NCBI GenBank assembly: GCA_002150815.3 | Contig: NDFF03000367.1 | Coordinates: 620,001-684,000 of the forward strand | DNA length: 64,000 nucleotides | Direction: 5' to 3' | Source of the DNA: Grammothele lineata | Taxonomy: Eukaryota; Basidiomycota; Agaricomycetes; Polyporales; Polyporaceae | Shown: piece by piece, positions 12,060 through 24,318 of the stretch | Layout of the letters: each line of letters begins with the position of its first letter | Position numbering within the stretch: the stretch's first letter is position 1 | Made by a program: the position numbers and the translations under genes | The notes under the pieces: model-generated | What the model was told of the DNA's origin: nothing | The model's input: the letters and a program-made list of their open reading frames with translations, nothing else | Databases searched by the model: none

Positions 12060-13435
12060 AGCTCGTCCCCGGGCACGAGCCGTAGCGAGTATTAGACTTA
12101 GTTTGAGTTGGTCGCTATTGATGTGCATAGTGATTTGACGTGAAGCGAGGAAGCTACTGGTCGTTAGATGACCCGAGTAGTTGTCTTCAAAACTTTCACG
12201 TAAATAGACTGGACGATGGGATAGATGTCGAGGCCAGATAGCAACCCGCCACAGGTGGTACCGAGACAAGGCGGCACAGCAGGAATGTCCCGTCGCGAGC
12301 GGAGGGGCGTAAACAAAGCTCGGAGGAAATTTCTGGCAGCTGCTTGCTCGGGAGAAGCAATCGCTAGGACCGATCTCCATGAGGCAACTCGTGAAGAGGC
12401 AAATAAAATTCGTAGAGATCGTGGGGTAGCATACACTTTTGAGACAACGTGTCGAGACTTGAAGCTTGAGATCTGAGATGTGGACGGATACTGGTGATGA
12501 TGGTAGGGGAAAAGTCTGTTATTCGTGGCTGTGCATCCATGCCGAAATCGGGAAAACATCATTCAACTGGACGCGTGTAGCGCTGGCATCATCCCTTGTG
12601 CTCACACCACCATCACGTACGTTGCATGTGGAACCTCTTCTACTGGGCCCGATGTCGCCTTCCTTCAGACATCTTCACGTCTTGTCCATGACTGCTCAAT
12701 ACCACCTGGTCGGCTGAGTCGCTCGATACTCGCTTACGTCTGCCATACTGGACAACATCTAGGTTCACTGTATACCGTTTTCCAAATTCTCACTACCGTG
12801 TGCATTTTGCAATTCCCCCGAACAGAATACTCTGCAGTAGCGCGTATCACAACGTCAGATCTCAGCAGAAGGACGCAACATACGTATATCTCCGTAAGTC
12901 GAGTGCTTCAAGATCCGGTGATGACCATACTCACAGGAGCTTTACGCGGGGAATTGCTAAGCAAGTGACCATGCTCGGTGTTTCGTGGTGCCGCTCCTAG
13001 GGTAGGATAGTCCAGCGCCCTTCCATTTCTCGATTCTCAATGCCCATAGCGTCCACTCAATTCCCTAGCGTTCGGTAGGTTGTGACATCCTCCGCTCTCA
13101 GCGGTTCCTACAGCATATGTATTGTTAGCATACGTCGGCGTTTGGCGCACAGACCACGCGGACCGCTTCCCAGACTCTTCCGTGAATGAACAGTTAGTGG
13201 GAAAGGCGGAGGAATGGTCAACTTCGTGCCCCGCACTCGCCATCAAGCACACCTAAAACCCGCCGAAATTCCCACCGCCCTGGGAGATCGGGTCTACAGA
13301 ATGTCCATCAGTCATATCACCCAGCGACGATTCTGGCGCGTCGCTCCTCGAAGCCGAACCGCGCCTCCCCGCTCCCATCAAAGGCAACCCCGTCCACTCC
13401 GTCGTATCCGTCCCGCGGGGCATGTGTGCACGCAA

Positions 13436-13443
13436 TATAAATA
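13436..13443 (+). promoter_or_regulatory. TATA box of S53 gene copy 2
   Basis: TATAAATA at 92 nt before ATG 13528, the same spacing as in copy 1. Confidence 0.7.
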
Positions 13444-13527
13444 CAGGCAGCACGCGATAACTCCCCTCTGCAGCCTTCTGCGAGGCTCTCGACCGGCACC
13501 CATACCAGCCTCAGCACGTCGTCAGTC

Positions 13528-16138
13528 ATGCGGTCGCTCTCCGTCTGGATCCCCCTCGCACTCGCCCTCGCCGCCGCGGCCGTCCCCGCCGCGGACGGCG
13601 CACACAAGCTCAAGGAGCGCGTCCCCGCCCCGCGCGGGTGGACTAAGGCCGCGCCCGCGCCGGCGGACCACATCATCGAGCTCCGCATCGCGCTCCCCCA
13701 GCCCAACTTCGTTGAGCTCGAGCGGCACTTGTACGAAGTCAGGTGCGTGCGCGCGGCGCGGGCGGGGAACCCGGATGGCGGCGGGGGTGTGGAACGGCGC
13801 GCTGATAGTGCGCGGGATGCGTTTGTAGCGACCCCTTCCATGACCGGTACGGCCAGCACCTGTCCAAGGAGGAAGTGGAGTCCCTCGTTGCGCCTGGCGT
13901 TGACAGCGTCCACCTCGTCAACGAGTGGCTGGCTTCTCACGGTCTCTTGGAAGACAGCCTGTCCCGCTCTCCCGGGCAGGACTGGGTCATGGTGAAGGTT
14001 CCTGTGAGCCTTGCGGAGGAGATGCTGAAGACGGTGCGTGCTCAGGCACCCGAATTCCTCTGCGACACGCGCTTACGCGTAGATGTCTGAAGGAATACCA
14101 CGTCTGGAAGCACGACAGGACCGGCGACGCCGTTGTACGGACAACGGCGTACAGCCTTCCCGAACACCTTCACGACCACGTCGAGCTCGTACAGCCGACG
14201 ACGATGTTCTCGCGCACGCGCGCGCTCCGCACGACGTTCCATATCGACGACGCCGCCTCGCAGGCGTCCGCTAAAATTGCCGCGGACGCGCCCCCAATCA
14301 GCGTTCCCTCCGCGTCGGGCGGGCACGTCGACGCGAGCTGCAACGAGACGATCACGATCACGTGCCTCCAGCAGCTCTACAATGTGGTCGGCTTCACGCC
14401 CTCGGCGACGAACGGGAACCAGATTGGCATCACGGGCTACCTCGAGCAGTTCGCGAACATCCAGGACCTGCAGACTTTCTACGCTGACCAGCGTCCGGAC
14501 GCGCTGAACTCGAGCTTTACGACCATCCTCATTAACGGTACGTGTCTCTCTGGCGTCGGCGGCTATGGACGTTGTGGCGTCGCGCGCGGAGGCTGATTTC
14601 GTTATTGCGCAGGCGGCGAGAACAATCAAACCCTGGACGAGGCCGGCGCGGAGGCTAACTTGGGTAAGCACAAGTCGAGTCTATCTGACAGAGTTTGTCG
14701 CCTCACAGCGCCGTCCAATGTCCGCCAACAGACACCCAGTTTGCGTTCGGTCTCACGTTCCCTACGCCGGGCACGTTCTGGTCGACCGGCGGCAGCCCGC
14801 CGTTCAAGCCTGATGTCCTCACGCCTACGAACTCGAACGAACCGTACCTCGACGTGAGTTGGAAAGTGCTCTTCACATGCGCTGTGTCCTAACGTTGAAA
14901 CTTCTCTGGTGTAGTGGCTTGGCTTTGTGCTCGGGCAAAAGGACATCCCTCAGACGATCTCGACCAGTTATGCCGACGATGAACAGACTGGTGTGTCCTG
15001 TGCGCTCCTCAACGTCCTGCTATACGCTCACCGGCTTGCGACCCATAGTGCCTCCCAGCTTCGCCAAGCGCGTCTGTGCCGACTTCGCGCAGCTCGGTGC
15101 GTGATTCCCTCGCTGTCTGTCCTTCAGTTGCTGACATCCCCCGCCTTCTTTGTCTCCTGGTGCCTTGCCCCCGGTCGTTTCTCGCACTCGCACTCGCACG
15201 CCGCATCTCGTCCCGACGCGCGAACAGGCGCACGGGGCGTGTCGCTTATGTTCAGCTCCGGAGACGGCGGCGTCGGCGACGGCGACGAGGACCCTGCGAC
15301 GCAAGAGTGCTTCACGAACGACGGGCGCAACGTAACGCGCTTCGTTCCCCTCTTCCCACCCTCGTGCCCCTTGTCAGTCTACGTCCGCTCTGGTGCTGGA
15401 GTGCTGTTGCTGATCTGTCGTCGCGTTCACGCGTTCTGTCTTCATCTTGCAGCGTGACCGCGGTCGGTGGGACGATCCACGTGCCTGAGACGGCCGTATT
15501 TTTCTCGGGCGGTGGCTTCAGCGACCTCGTGCGTAGCACTGTCTTTACCCTCCGGGTCTGGATGTCGTGGTCCTGATCTGCGTCCGCCACCGCGCGTCTT
15601 CCTCGCAGTTCCCCCGCCCCTCGTACCAGAACGCGGCGGTGTCCACGTTCCTCAAGACGCTCGCGCCCGGCACCTACGAGGGCCTGTTCAACCCCAACGG
15701 CCGCGTACGTCTCCCCCCTCCTCCCCTCTCCCACTCGCGCTCGCTCGCTCGCTCGCTCACTCACTCTTCCAACAGGCCATCCCCGACGTCGCCGCCCAAG
15801 CCGACCTTTTCAAGATCTTCCTCTCAGGCGAGGCCGTCTCCATCGGGGGCACCTCCGCCGCAGCCCCCACCTTCGCCGGCATCGTCTCCCTGCTCAACTC
15901 CGCGCGCCTCTCCGCCGGCAAGGCCCCGCTCGGGTTCCTCAACCCGCTCGTGTACGCCATCCACGCGGCCGAGCCGAGCGCGTTCAATGATATCACGGTG
16001 GGGAATAACCCGGGCTGTGGGACGCCGGGGTTTAATGCGACGAAGGGGTGGGATCCGGTTACGGGCGTGGGGACGCCGAACTTTGGGAAGTTGAAGGGGA
16101 TTGTGACGGAGGATTTGTTGAGTATTGTCGGGCTTTGA
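13528..16138 (+). CDS. Secreted S53 serine-carboxyl peptidase (sedolisin/pro-kumamolisin), copy 2, 11 exons
   Basis: Exons: 13528-13742, 13829-14033, 14093-14537, 14611-14661, 14732-14853, 14915-14990, 15049-15096, 15228-15372, 15453-15528, 15609-15704, 15776-16138. Every exon has the same length as its partner in copy 1, so the protein is again 613 residues. Signal peptide, propeptide, YLEQF...QDL, FSSGDGG and [12 protein letters not shown] are all kept. Differences are scattered and mostly conservative (for example SCPFVTAVGGT against SCPFGTVVGGT, and [11 protein letters not shown] against FLGGSAFSIGG). This copy has the more usual VT before the VGGT motif. No stop or frameshift was found, so both copies are probably functional. 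Likely an extracellular acid protease used in nutrient acquisition (inference from family). Confidence 0.95.
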
Positions 16139-16372
16139 GCTTGGGGTGCTCGATGTGATCGAGGAGGGGTATGTGCGCGCGGGATCATGATGCTTGCGGA
16201 CCCGGAGGCACGCGAGCGATTGCGTGCTCCGCGCACGCATTTACTTACGCTGTTGTATGTGTGTAGAACTATCACGATAGTCTTGGATATCCCTCGCGCG
16301 CGCTGACGCGGATGGCGTGCGTGTGATCTGGGCCTTCTCTACATACATACTCCTGATCATGATGCGCGCTTC

Positions 16373-17274
16373 CAGACGATGTAGATTCGGCGAATCTGGA
16401 AGCAGGAAGCACAAGGACGCCATCGGTCTTCTACATACAACAACTGATAACATTAATGAGCTCTACTTTTAGACTGTGCGAAGGCGGGCCGCGCATGGGT
16501 ACACGGCAGAGCACGCCCTACGGGGCCATGGGGAGAGGGAGGCAGGAGAGCAGGGGTGAGTATGGCACGGAACGGTACGTAAGGGAGACGCGAACACGGA
16601 GGGGCGGTGAGGGGAAGGGGGAGGGAGGACGCCCTTCTTCAGGAAAGGGAAAGGGGGGTGCCTAGGGTGTAGTAGTAACATGAACGTGCAATAAGGCGCG
16701 GACTGGAGCCCGCGAGCGTGCGTGAGGGGTGTATGCGTGTGCGTGTGTATGTGGGCGTATGTACAGCGGATAGGGGAGGCGAGAGCGATACAACGGGCGA
16801 CGGGTGATGGGCGATGGGTGACGGGTGATGCGAGGGGCTGGGGTGGTATACTTACTTACGGTTACGTATAACGAACAGCGAGTGTACTGTGTCGCATGTA
16901 TATGCGCAAGGGCGCGAGGCGGGCAGATGAAGTGTACGGGTGATATGAGCGAGGCCCGAAGGACTCGGGGTGGGGCATGAGAGACGTGACGGCAGCGAAT
17001 AAGTAACATATGTGACGAGAGCCCGCCACGCCCGCGCTGCAAAGGTACGTCGGGTGGGGTTGGGGTTGGGGCAGGGCAAGGCGAGGCGGGCATGAGAGAG
17101 CAGGATCCAGGTATCGACAATAACAGAACAGAACACACACGGAGTCCAATGTAGAGGGCGCTTGTGGCGCTCATTCCAGAAGTTCCAAATTTGAATCCAA
17201 AGCGGGGAGGGAGGGTGGAGGGAGAGCTCCTGCTGGGCAGCCGCAGAACCTCCTTCAGGCAGGGCTCGTGGGCG
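16373..17274. other. Convergent intergenic spacer
   Basis: Between the 3' end of S53 copy 2 (+) and the alpha/beta hydrolase (-). It is GT/GA-rich with simple runs. No gene is recognised; overlapping open frames on both strands reflect low-complexity DNA. Confidence 0.5.
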
Positions 17275-18914
17275 TCACCGGAGGAACTCGACGAGCGCGC
17301 CCGCGACCTCCTCTGGGTGGCTGATGAGGATATCATGGTGGCCGCCCTCGATGGTGACCAGCTCGGCGTGTGGGATGAGCGTCTGCGCTCGCGCGGCGTA
17401 GCGGTAGGGCACCACCCCGTCCGCCGTGCCCTGACAGTCGATCGAGCGCGTCAGTACGCGGGGTCAACGACACGGAGGTACAGGGAGGACGAGAGGGGGG
17501 AGAGGAGCGTACCCATATCAGGAGCACCTTGCCGCCTGTTTTCCGTGAATGTCGGCCGAGCGCGGCGAATTGCGGTGCGAGGCCGCGGAGGGGGCCGTCC
17601 CGTATTGAGGACGCGATGGCTGCGTTGTAGCCTGGGAGATAGGCGGATTGTATTCTTACGACCTGAGGTCTCGCGTTGAGCTAAAGAGAGACCTGGAGAA
17701 AAGAGACGGTAGACGAACCTCGCTGATAGAGTCGTTCGACGCTTTCTGGTTCGCGAGGTACTGCAGGTACAGCTGCACAAACGGGGTTAGCGCGTCGGAC
17801 GTTCACCATGAGGGGCGTAATGTAGACGGGACGACCTCCGAGACGCGGCTCCCCCTCCGAGGGGGACGGAACGCCACAAACCGCGAAACGCCGCTATAGG
17901 CGCGCGATAGACCGGAGCGGATCTGGGTTGGGAAATGAAGGGGGGGACACGTACGCGGGCGGGGGAGGAGGACACGACGACCTGCATCAGCGGGGATGAT
18001 AGGAACTTGCTCGTGCGCGACATATCTGACGACTGCGTGACGTTTAGCGAGGCGCTGGCATGGGAGGGGGGGAGGGACGCACCTCTATGAGCCCTGCACT
18101 CGCGATGAGCGTGACCTTGTCCGTGACGAGGTGGGGGAACTGCGCGCTGAATGCGACTGCGATTCCACCCCCCTGGAGATAGACAGGATAAGACGCGACG
18201 AGGGTGGGCGATGATAAGTGGGCACACACCATAGATACGCCTACTACGTTCACCTTATCCCAGCCAACGTACTGGAGTAGGAGCGCGAGTTGAGTGCTGT
18301 AGAGGGTCGCATCGTACGCGGTGTAGGGGGCGTCAGAATATCCGCGTCCGTAGAGATCTACGCGAGAGGGGATAAGTGATGGGGGGATAGGGTGCCTATG
18401 TAGGTGTGGCGCACCGTAGAGGAGGACGCGGAAGCCCTTAGAGGCGAGCTTCGGGGCGACGTCCTTCCAGATGATCGAGGGAACAGAGAGGCCGTGAATT
18501 AAGACGACCTATGAAGGGGTTCGAGCGAAGACGCGTGGAGGAAGCTGGGAGATCGTACCCGCTTGCCGTTCTCAGGACCGATGAGCCAATATCGGACCTA
18601 TTGGGCCCATGTTGGCGGATATGAGTGGATCTAGGGGAAGAGACGCGACGCACGTTGCCGTTAGGGAATTTGGCGTATGCACCACCATCGTAGAAGTTCT
18701 CTGGATACAATGACCAGGTAGGAGAGGACTCGTCGAGTGTGGCGAGGGAGGGGTGGATGTAGAGGGAGTCGGGGGTATGTGGGAAGACGGTGAAGAAGTA
18801 GGCGAGGATGACGGCGGCAGGACAGACGAGGAGAAACCACTGGAATGCGGAGGATGGGGCCATGGCGGGGATGGGGAGGATAAGGGCGATGGCGTCGAGG
18901 AGGAGGGCGCTCAT
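17275..18914 (-). CDS. Alpha/beta hydrolase with N-terminal membrane anchor, about 9 exons
   Basis: Minus-strand exons: 18914-18654, 18597-18559, 18508-18415, 18357-18230, 18172-18083, 18032-17982, 17772-17719, 17662-17513, 17430-17275. Together about 340 residues. The N-terminus has one or two hydrophobic segments (LLLDAIALILPI; FLLVCPAAVILAYFF) that suggest membrane anchoring. The hydrolase core shows LIHGLS (oxyanion HG), GVSMGGG (nucleophile Ser; an intron lies just after the Met codon), WGTADGVVP (acid Asp) and EGGHHD (catalytic His). The Ser-Asp-His triad is therefore complete. The stretch 17981-17773 may be one long intron, as used here, or may hide a small exon at 17922-17840. The substrate cannot be told from sequence. 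Confidence 0.85.
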
Positions 18915-19253
18915 CGGCGTGCGGTGCGAGAGACGAGGAGAGAGAACGCGTCTGCGAACTGCGAGTAGACCGGGCACGCGCGTGAGACAAGGCCGCCCTC
19001 GCGCCTCGCGTGCCACTCCCAGCGCCTAGGCGTGCCAGCGCTGGAGGCTCGCGGGAACGCCCTGTCACAGCGTGATGTTGGCGTGACGGGGTCCCAGCGA
19101 GCGGGCCGCCCACGTGGGCGCGAGAATTCTCGTCACGTGTGTGCTTCGCGCGAGGGCGTTGTTTGCGCCGTGTTTGTTCCCCTTGCGCGACTCGCGAGCG
19201 TTGCGTCCGCCGATCCGCATTCTCTCGGCCAAGCTGCAAGCCCGTTGGCGTCC
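18915..19253. promoter_or_regulatory. Divergent promoter region
   Basis: The 339 nt between the start codons of the hydrolase (-) and the coiled-coil protein (+) must contain both promoters. No clear TATA box is visible. A CACGTG E-box-like motif lies at about 19134-19139. Confidence 0.45.
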
Positions 19254-22200
19254 ATGCTGCTCATGGCCTCCCCAGATGGCCCTTTCCTCGCTCTCGACGA
19301 CATTCTTCGCACCATGTCCCCCTCCCCCGCTCCCGCTTCTCTCTCCCCGGACACCACACATCCTCCTCTCCCCGACCATGTCTTCCCACAGATCTCAAGC
19401 GACTCCCTCCGCGACCCGACAATCGCAGACACATCTCTACACCCACACCGCCTACCGTCCCCCGAGCCTTTGGATCACTCCGAACTCGAGTCCATGCGCG
19501 CGCGCGTACACCAGTACTCCATTGCATCCGAATCCACCAACGAGCGGGAAGCTGAGCTAGCCGCTATGGTATGTTCCTCCATTTTTCCATGCGAGGCGGA
19601 TCGTTTACTATATGCGCCTTATTACGCTGCTCAACAGGTCCTGCGCCTAACCTCCCATCTGCTCTTGAACCCATCTCCTGCCCAGCTGACTTCCCAAGCG
19701 GAAACCATAGCGGACCTAACCTTCCAAAGAAACACACTCCTACTCGAAAGGTCTGACGACCAAGCACGATGGCAGGCAGAGCGGGAAAGATGGGACAGCT
19801 GCGCTAGTGCTCTCCTTCGCAAGGTGGATTACGCCCAGGAGCCTAGGCTAAGAGAACAGGTATGTTCTGCCCTTCCTTCTTTCCGAAGAAGAGCCTACCA
19901 TGTGCGATTGTGGTAGGAAATGCTGCGCCATGTCTCGCGCCTCGAAGATGACATTAAGGCGTACCGCAGAAGAGTTGGTACAGCTCCTCTTCCCTCGCAT
20001 CCCCGCTCTCATCCCTCTCCCTTCGTCTCCCTTCTCGCCAGCTCTCGGATACTCAAACCCGACTCTCTACACTCGAGGGCGAGCTCTCCCGAATACGTCC
20101 GTTGCTGGCCATGCAAGCCACTGTCCTTCGCGATACGGACCTCTGGCAGTCTGAGGCGCTTACCAAGATGACCTATGAACGTTCAAGGAATTCTAAGGGT
20201 AAAGAACGGGCCCCTAACGACACCACTAACACGATACCCAACGGTTTCGCCGATCATTCACCAGCTATTACCACACTCATCACCCCCGCACCCGTAGCGC
20301 CAGTACCCGGCCCTTCCCAGCCCTCGCGTGCCTCGAAGGTCAAGTCGGAAAAGTCACATTCGCATCGCAAAGACAAGGATAAAGACCGGGATAAGGAGCG
20401 ACGGCACCGGCACAGTCATCGCGACCCGTTACCGCTCCTCGCGGATGCGCGCGCGGAGTGTATCCTCGTCGCCGCCCGCAAACTCGGGCGCGTGCGCGCG
20501 GGCGTCCTCTCGGGCCTCGTCAAGGAGCGCCGCAAGGTCGAGCGCGAGGCGGCGGAGGCGTACGCGAAGCAGTGCGTCATCGACGCCGGGCAGGACGTCT
20601 CTGGGGTCCCCGCCCAGACTCAGACTCAGACTCAGCTACTTCCTTCGACCCCACTGGGGACCGCGCGCGAGGCCCACGACGACCTCGCGCAGGCGCAGTC
20701 ATCTAGCCCCACCATCCCGCTCGCCATCGCCTCCGCCTCCGCCCGTGCGCCCACCCACGTCCCTCTCGCACCCTTCACCCTGCCCCCACTCTCACATTCT
20801 ACAAGCAGCCGCGCCCAACACCTCCCGACCCATCTCCACCCCTCTATGCAGGCCTACGCCGCTGCCCCACCGCCACACGGCCACCCGCCGCACCCGGGCT
20901 TCGTCTACTTCTCCCCTGGGGTGCCGACCGTCGCCCCGGGCGGCGTGCCTGTGATGGTCCCCGCGCCCGCGTGGCCGCACCCCGTCTCCCCTTCGCCTTT
21001 GCCCTCCGGCGGGACGCGTCTGCACGCTCATTCCCAATCTCAGTCTCAGTCTCAGTCTCAGTCTCAACCTCACTCCCAAGCACAGGTAGGAGGGAGCGGG
21101 GAAAGCGCAGTGGGCGTAGGACCCGGAGCGTCAGCGATGGACTCGCTCGTGAGCGCCGCGCGGACGCTCATCGAGGACGAGGCGTACGACGCCCCTGCGG
21201 AGGGCCCCACGCAGCCCGTTGACGAGGAGGGGGAAGTGGAAGTGGAAGTTGAAGTGGAAGTCGATGTCGATCCCGATGAGGGGAGGAGGGTCGCGGTTGA
21301 GCAGGAGCGGGATGAGGTCGTGAGCACGGACCGCCGCTCGAGTCGACGTCGGAGGGCTCCGGCGCCGCCCCCTGGGAGCCCGGCGCCGAAGCGGAGGCGG
21401 ACGAACGCCCCCGCGGCCGTGACTGTGGCCAAATCTGGGCGGCGGGCGAAGGCTGCGCAGCTCTCCCCTTCGACGTCTGTAGCGCAGCCGCAGACGCAAG
21501 TCCCGGAGAGCCCCGCCCCCTCAAAAGCCAAAGGTCGCGGCCGCGGCCGCGCGAAACCGCAGCAGCAGCAGCAGCAAGTCGACGTGCCCCCTCCTGCACC
21601 TGTCGCTTCGACCTCCACAGCACCACCACCCCTACCACCACCCTCGTCTTCTGTGCGGGCACCGCAGAGGGTAGAACGGAGGTGGAGCGCGCTGGACGTC
21701 CTCGCCGATCAGGCTGCGCAGGAACAGGAGCGCCTGCCGGGGAGTGAGGGCGGTGTTGGGAGGAGGGCGAGTGAGGAGAATGTCGGGGCGGAGGCGGAGT
21801 CTGGGGAGGTTGAGGCTGAAACGAGGCCGAGAGCAACAGGTACAAGAGGGAAGTCGAGAGGACGAGGGAGGGGGAGGGGACGGGGCAGGGGTAGTGCGAG
21901 AGCGGTAGCGGTGGTGGCGGCGGCGAGGACGAGGGAGCCGCCTGAAGAGCCGGCACTTGAACGAACGCAAGAACGAGAGCGGGAGTCGGAGAGGGCGGAA
22001 GAGGAGGGAGAAGACGCGCCACAGAAGACGAGCCCTGGCCCAGCATCACTAGCACCAGACGAGTCGCGAGAGTCTGTCCCGGACTTGGACGTACCACCCG
22101 TTGTCCCTGCCGCGACCCCGGAGCCTACGCCTGCCGTGTCAGACGCGCCCGTTCCGGCCGACGTGGACGTCGGCGAGAGGACCGAGGAGCCTATTCAGGC

Positions 22201-22972
22201 TGACGCGGACGAGGACGCCGAGGACGAACCACCACCACCTCCACAAGTCAAAGACACAACACCACCCGGTCGAGCGGACACTCCTATGCCCTCATCGCCT
22301 CAACAAGTCCCGGAAACAGACGTATCGGATGTTCAACCACCTGCCACCGCCGAGCCACTGCTACCGCCTCCAACGGTCCCTTCGCCTCTTGAGGATACCC
22401 CAGTGGCTATGGAGCAAGACGTACAAGACGTCCCGGCACACCCCGACGCTATGCATTCTCCAGTGTCTCACGAGACGCCTGTCGCTAAGCCTGAAGAGGA
22501 ATCCGTTCCTCCGCAGGAGGCACAGGAAGTACAGGAAGAGACGGACACCGCCCCGCGCGAGCTCTCGGTCGTTCCTCAGCCTGTCAGCCCGTTTGTTGCG
22601 TCGGACGCAGTAATTGAGGCAGCCAGCAGTCCCAAGATGACCGTTGAGCCCGCGGAGCTTGATACAGCCAAAGGGCCGATACCGCTTGTTTCCGCGGCCG
22701 TTGTTCAGGAGTCCCTCATTCTTATGGTCGTCGAGCCTGAAATGGCAGGACAAGAAGACGCAGCGGCGGATATGCCTGAACCTGTGGCTGCCCCACCGGA
22801 ACCCGACGAGACTCCCGATCTCATAGAGGAGGGGGCTCCTCGCCAAAGTACCCCCATCCCGCCGACAAATCCGGCTTCTGCGATAACTTCGCTGTTGGTG
22901 CCGTCCCCGGAGAGGTTTAGCCCCGAGAGCGGGGACGAGGACGCGGAGGGGTCGATTGTCGATGAGGATTAG
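19254..22972 (+). CDS. Large disordered/coiled-coil protein of unknown function, 4 exons
   Basis: Exons: 19254-19568, 19638-19859, 19917-19973, 20042-22972, about 1174 residues. Residues about 85-220 are heptad-like and rich in E/R/L (LERSDDQARWQAERERW, LRHVSRLEDDIKAYRRR, TQTRLSTLEGELSRI), so a coiled coil. Then follow a Lys/Arg/Asp patch (HRKDKDKDRDKERRHRHSHR), Gln-Ser repeats, alternating EVEVEVEVDVD, an RGRGRGRGRGRGS stretch like RGG/AT-hook nuclear proteins, and a long Pro/Glu/Val-rich tail. The donor of exon 3 (GTTGGT) is weak but needed to keep frame. No catalytic domain is recognised. A nuclear or chromatin-associated role is possible from the basic RG-rich segment, but this is inference. 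Confidence 0.75.
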
Positions 22973-24318
22973 GCTGCCCTCTCCCTCCCTTTGGTGGTTT
23001 GGCTGTGTGTGTGCGTATCTAGGTAGAATCTACTGTGCTTTTGATCTATGGTTGCATGTTGTATGTACACTCTTACGGGCATAGGCATAGTTGTATGATG
23101 GCATTTTGTGGTTCGCGTTACAAGCTACACAAGATGGTGAAAGATACGTTGGGGAACGCGTGCTAGCGCTCTATTTACAATCCGGGAATTGAAGAAGGGA
23201 CCCAGATGGCGCCCCGCTCCCAGAACATGTCCGTCCACCATTACCCTCGATCTGCGTGAGCCAGCTGAGCTACAATATCTCTACCAGCGAGACATAGGGA
23301 TCGATTTTCCAAGGGTTGGCGCTCACAACTAATCCTTCCTCTATACTATCCTGACAACAATTGGAAGAGCACTAAATTGATCTTGGATTCTCGTGAGCAG
23401 TGGCTTGCCGCACCCGCACTGCATTTCTGGTGGCACATTCAGTGAGAAGGGCTTTTGCCCTGTACACTGCGACTTGAATTGCCAGAGAGTGCATCGTTCG
23501 TCCGAGCGCAAGGAATGAGCAGCATCTTAGTATCGAGGAATCAGCGCAAGTTCTGGACTCTGGGGCTACTGACTTTCTAGTTGAATGTCGGCCCCAAAGA
23601 ACATCGACGTCGACTCGGAGCGCCAATGAAAGATTTCCATATACATCACGTGACGTCACATGACAATAAGTAGTTGTCGTGGGATTCGACTCGTTTCAAG
23701 TTCAAGTTGTCTCGGCGAGTCCATTGCGGCGAATCTGCGAGATGCTCTTGTATTCCGAAATCGTTGACGTTGCTCCCCTATATGTTCAGCTAGCGCACGA
23801 TAATTGTTGTCTGCTCTATGTCTTTGACTGTTTCTATTACCCTTCATACTTGGCCCTTGTCGTCCGTGACACACGCGGACCAACAACGCCCGGGCCGTTT
23901 CAAGTTAAGGTGTACATTCAAGTTGTCGCGGTGCGTGGGCCATGGACATCCTCGGGCCAATTTCTCCCTCTTTTGTCTCAGATTTTGTGAAAACAATAAT
24001 TAGTCTGCTGACACATGACCTCGAGGTTACGCATCACACCTCTTGCCTATCTGCAAGTACCCATACACGCCTCCGATGAAGAGTTTACAATTATGTCGTG
24101 AGGCAGACATCCTGGTTATTCCGTGCTCATCCGAGCTGCCCTATATATGCTGGGCTGATGTGGAAAGTCTCCATCACGCTATCGAACCCTCGTGAAGCTC
24201 TCCAGTCTCGCACAAATCGGTTCATTCTTTACTTCAGACTAATCGTACGTTACCTTCTCCAATCCAAGCGTGTATCTCGGTTTTAACCACGTCTTGCGAA
24301 ATGCAGTGATTCACGATA
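22973..24318. other. Intergenic, no gene recognised
   Basis: About 1.35 kb. A TATATATG stretch near 24142 precedes the next gene by about 180 nt. No open frame has splice support or motif content. Confidence 0.5.

Larger units (their letters stand above)
12060..16372. repeat. Tandem duplication unit, copy 2
   Basis: Direct repeat of about 7330-11590. Introns and flanks also match, so the duplication was of genomic DNA and not by retroposition. Intron lengths differ slightly, and many third-position and intronic changes indicate some age. The 46-bp stretch 12601-12646 is identical to 7863-7908. Confidence 0.85.

Noticed and set aside
21040..21080. Tandem TCTCAG repeat
   Set aside because: Codes for the QS repeat of the disordered protein; a coding repeat, not a CRISPR or satellite array.
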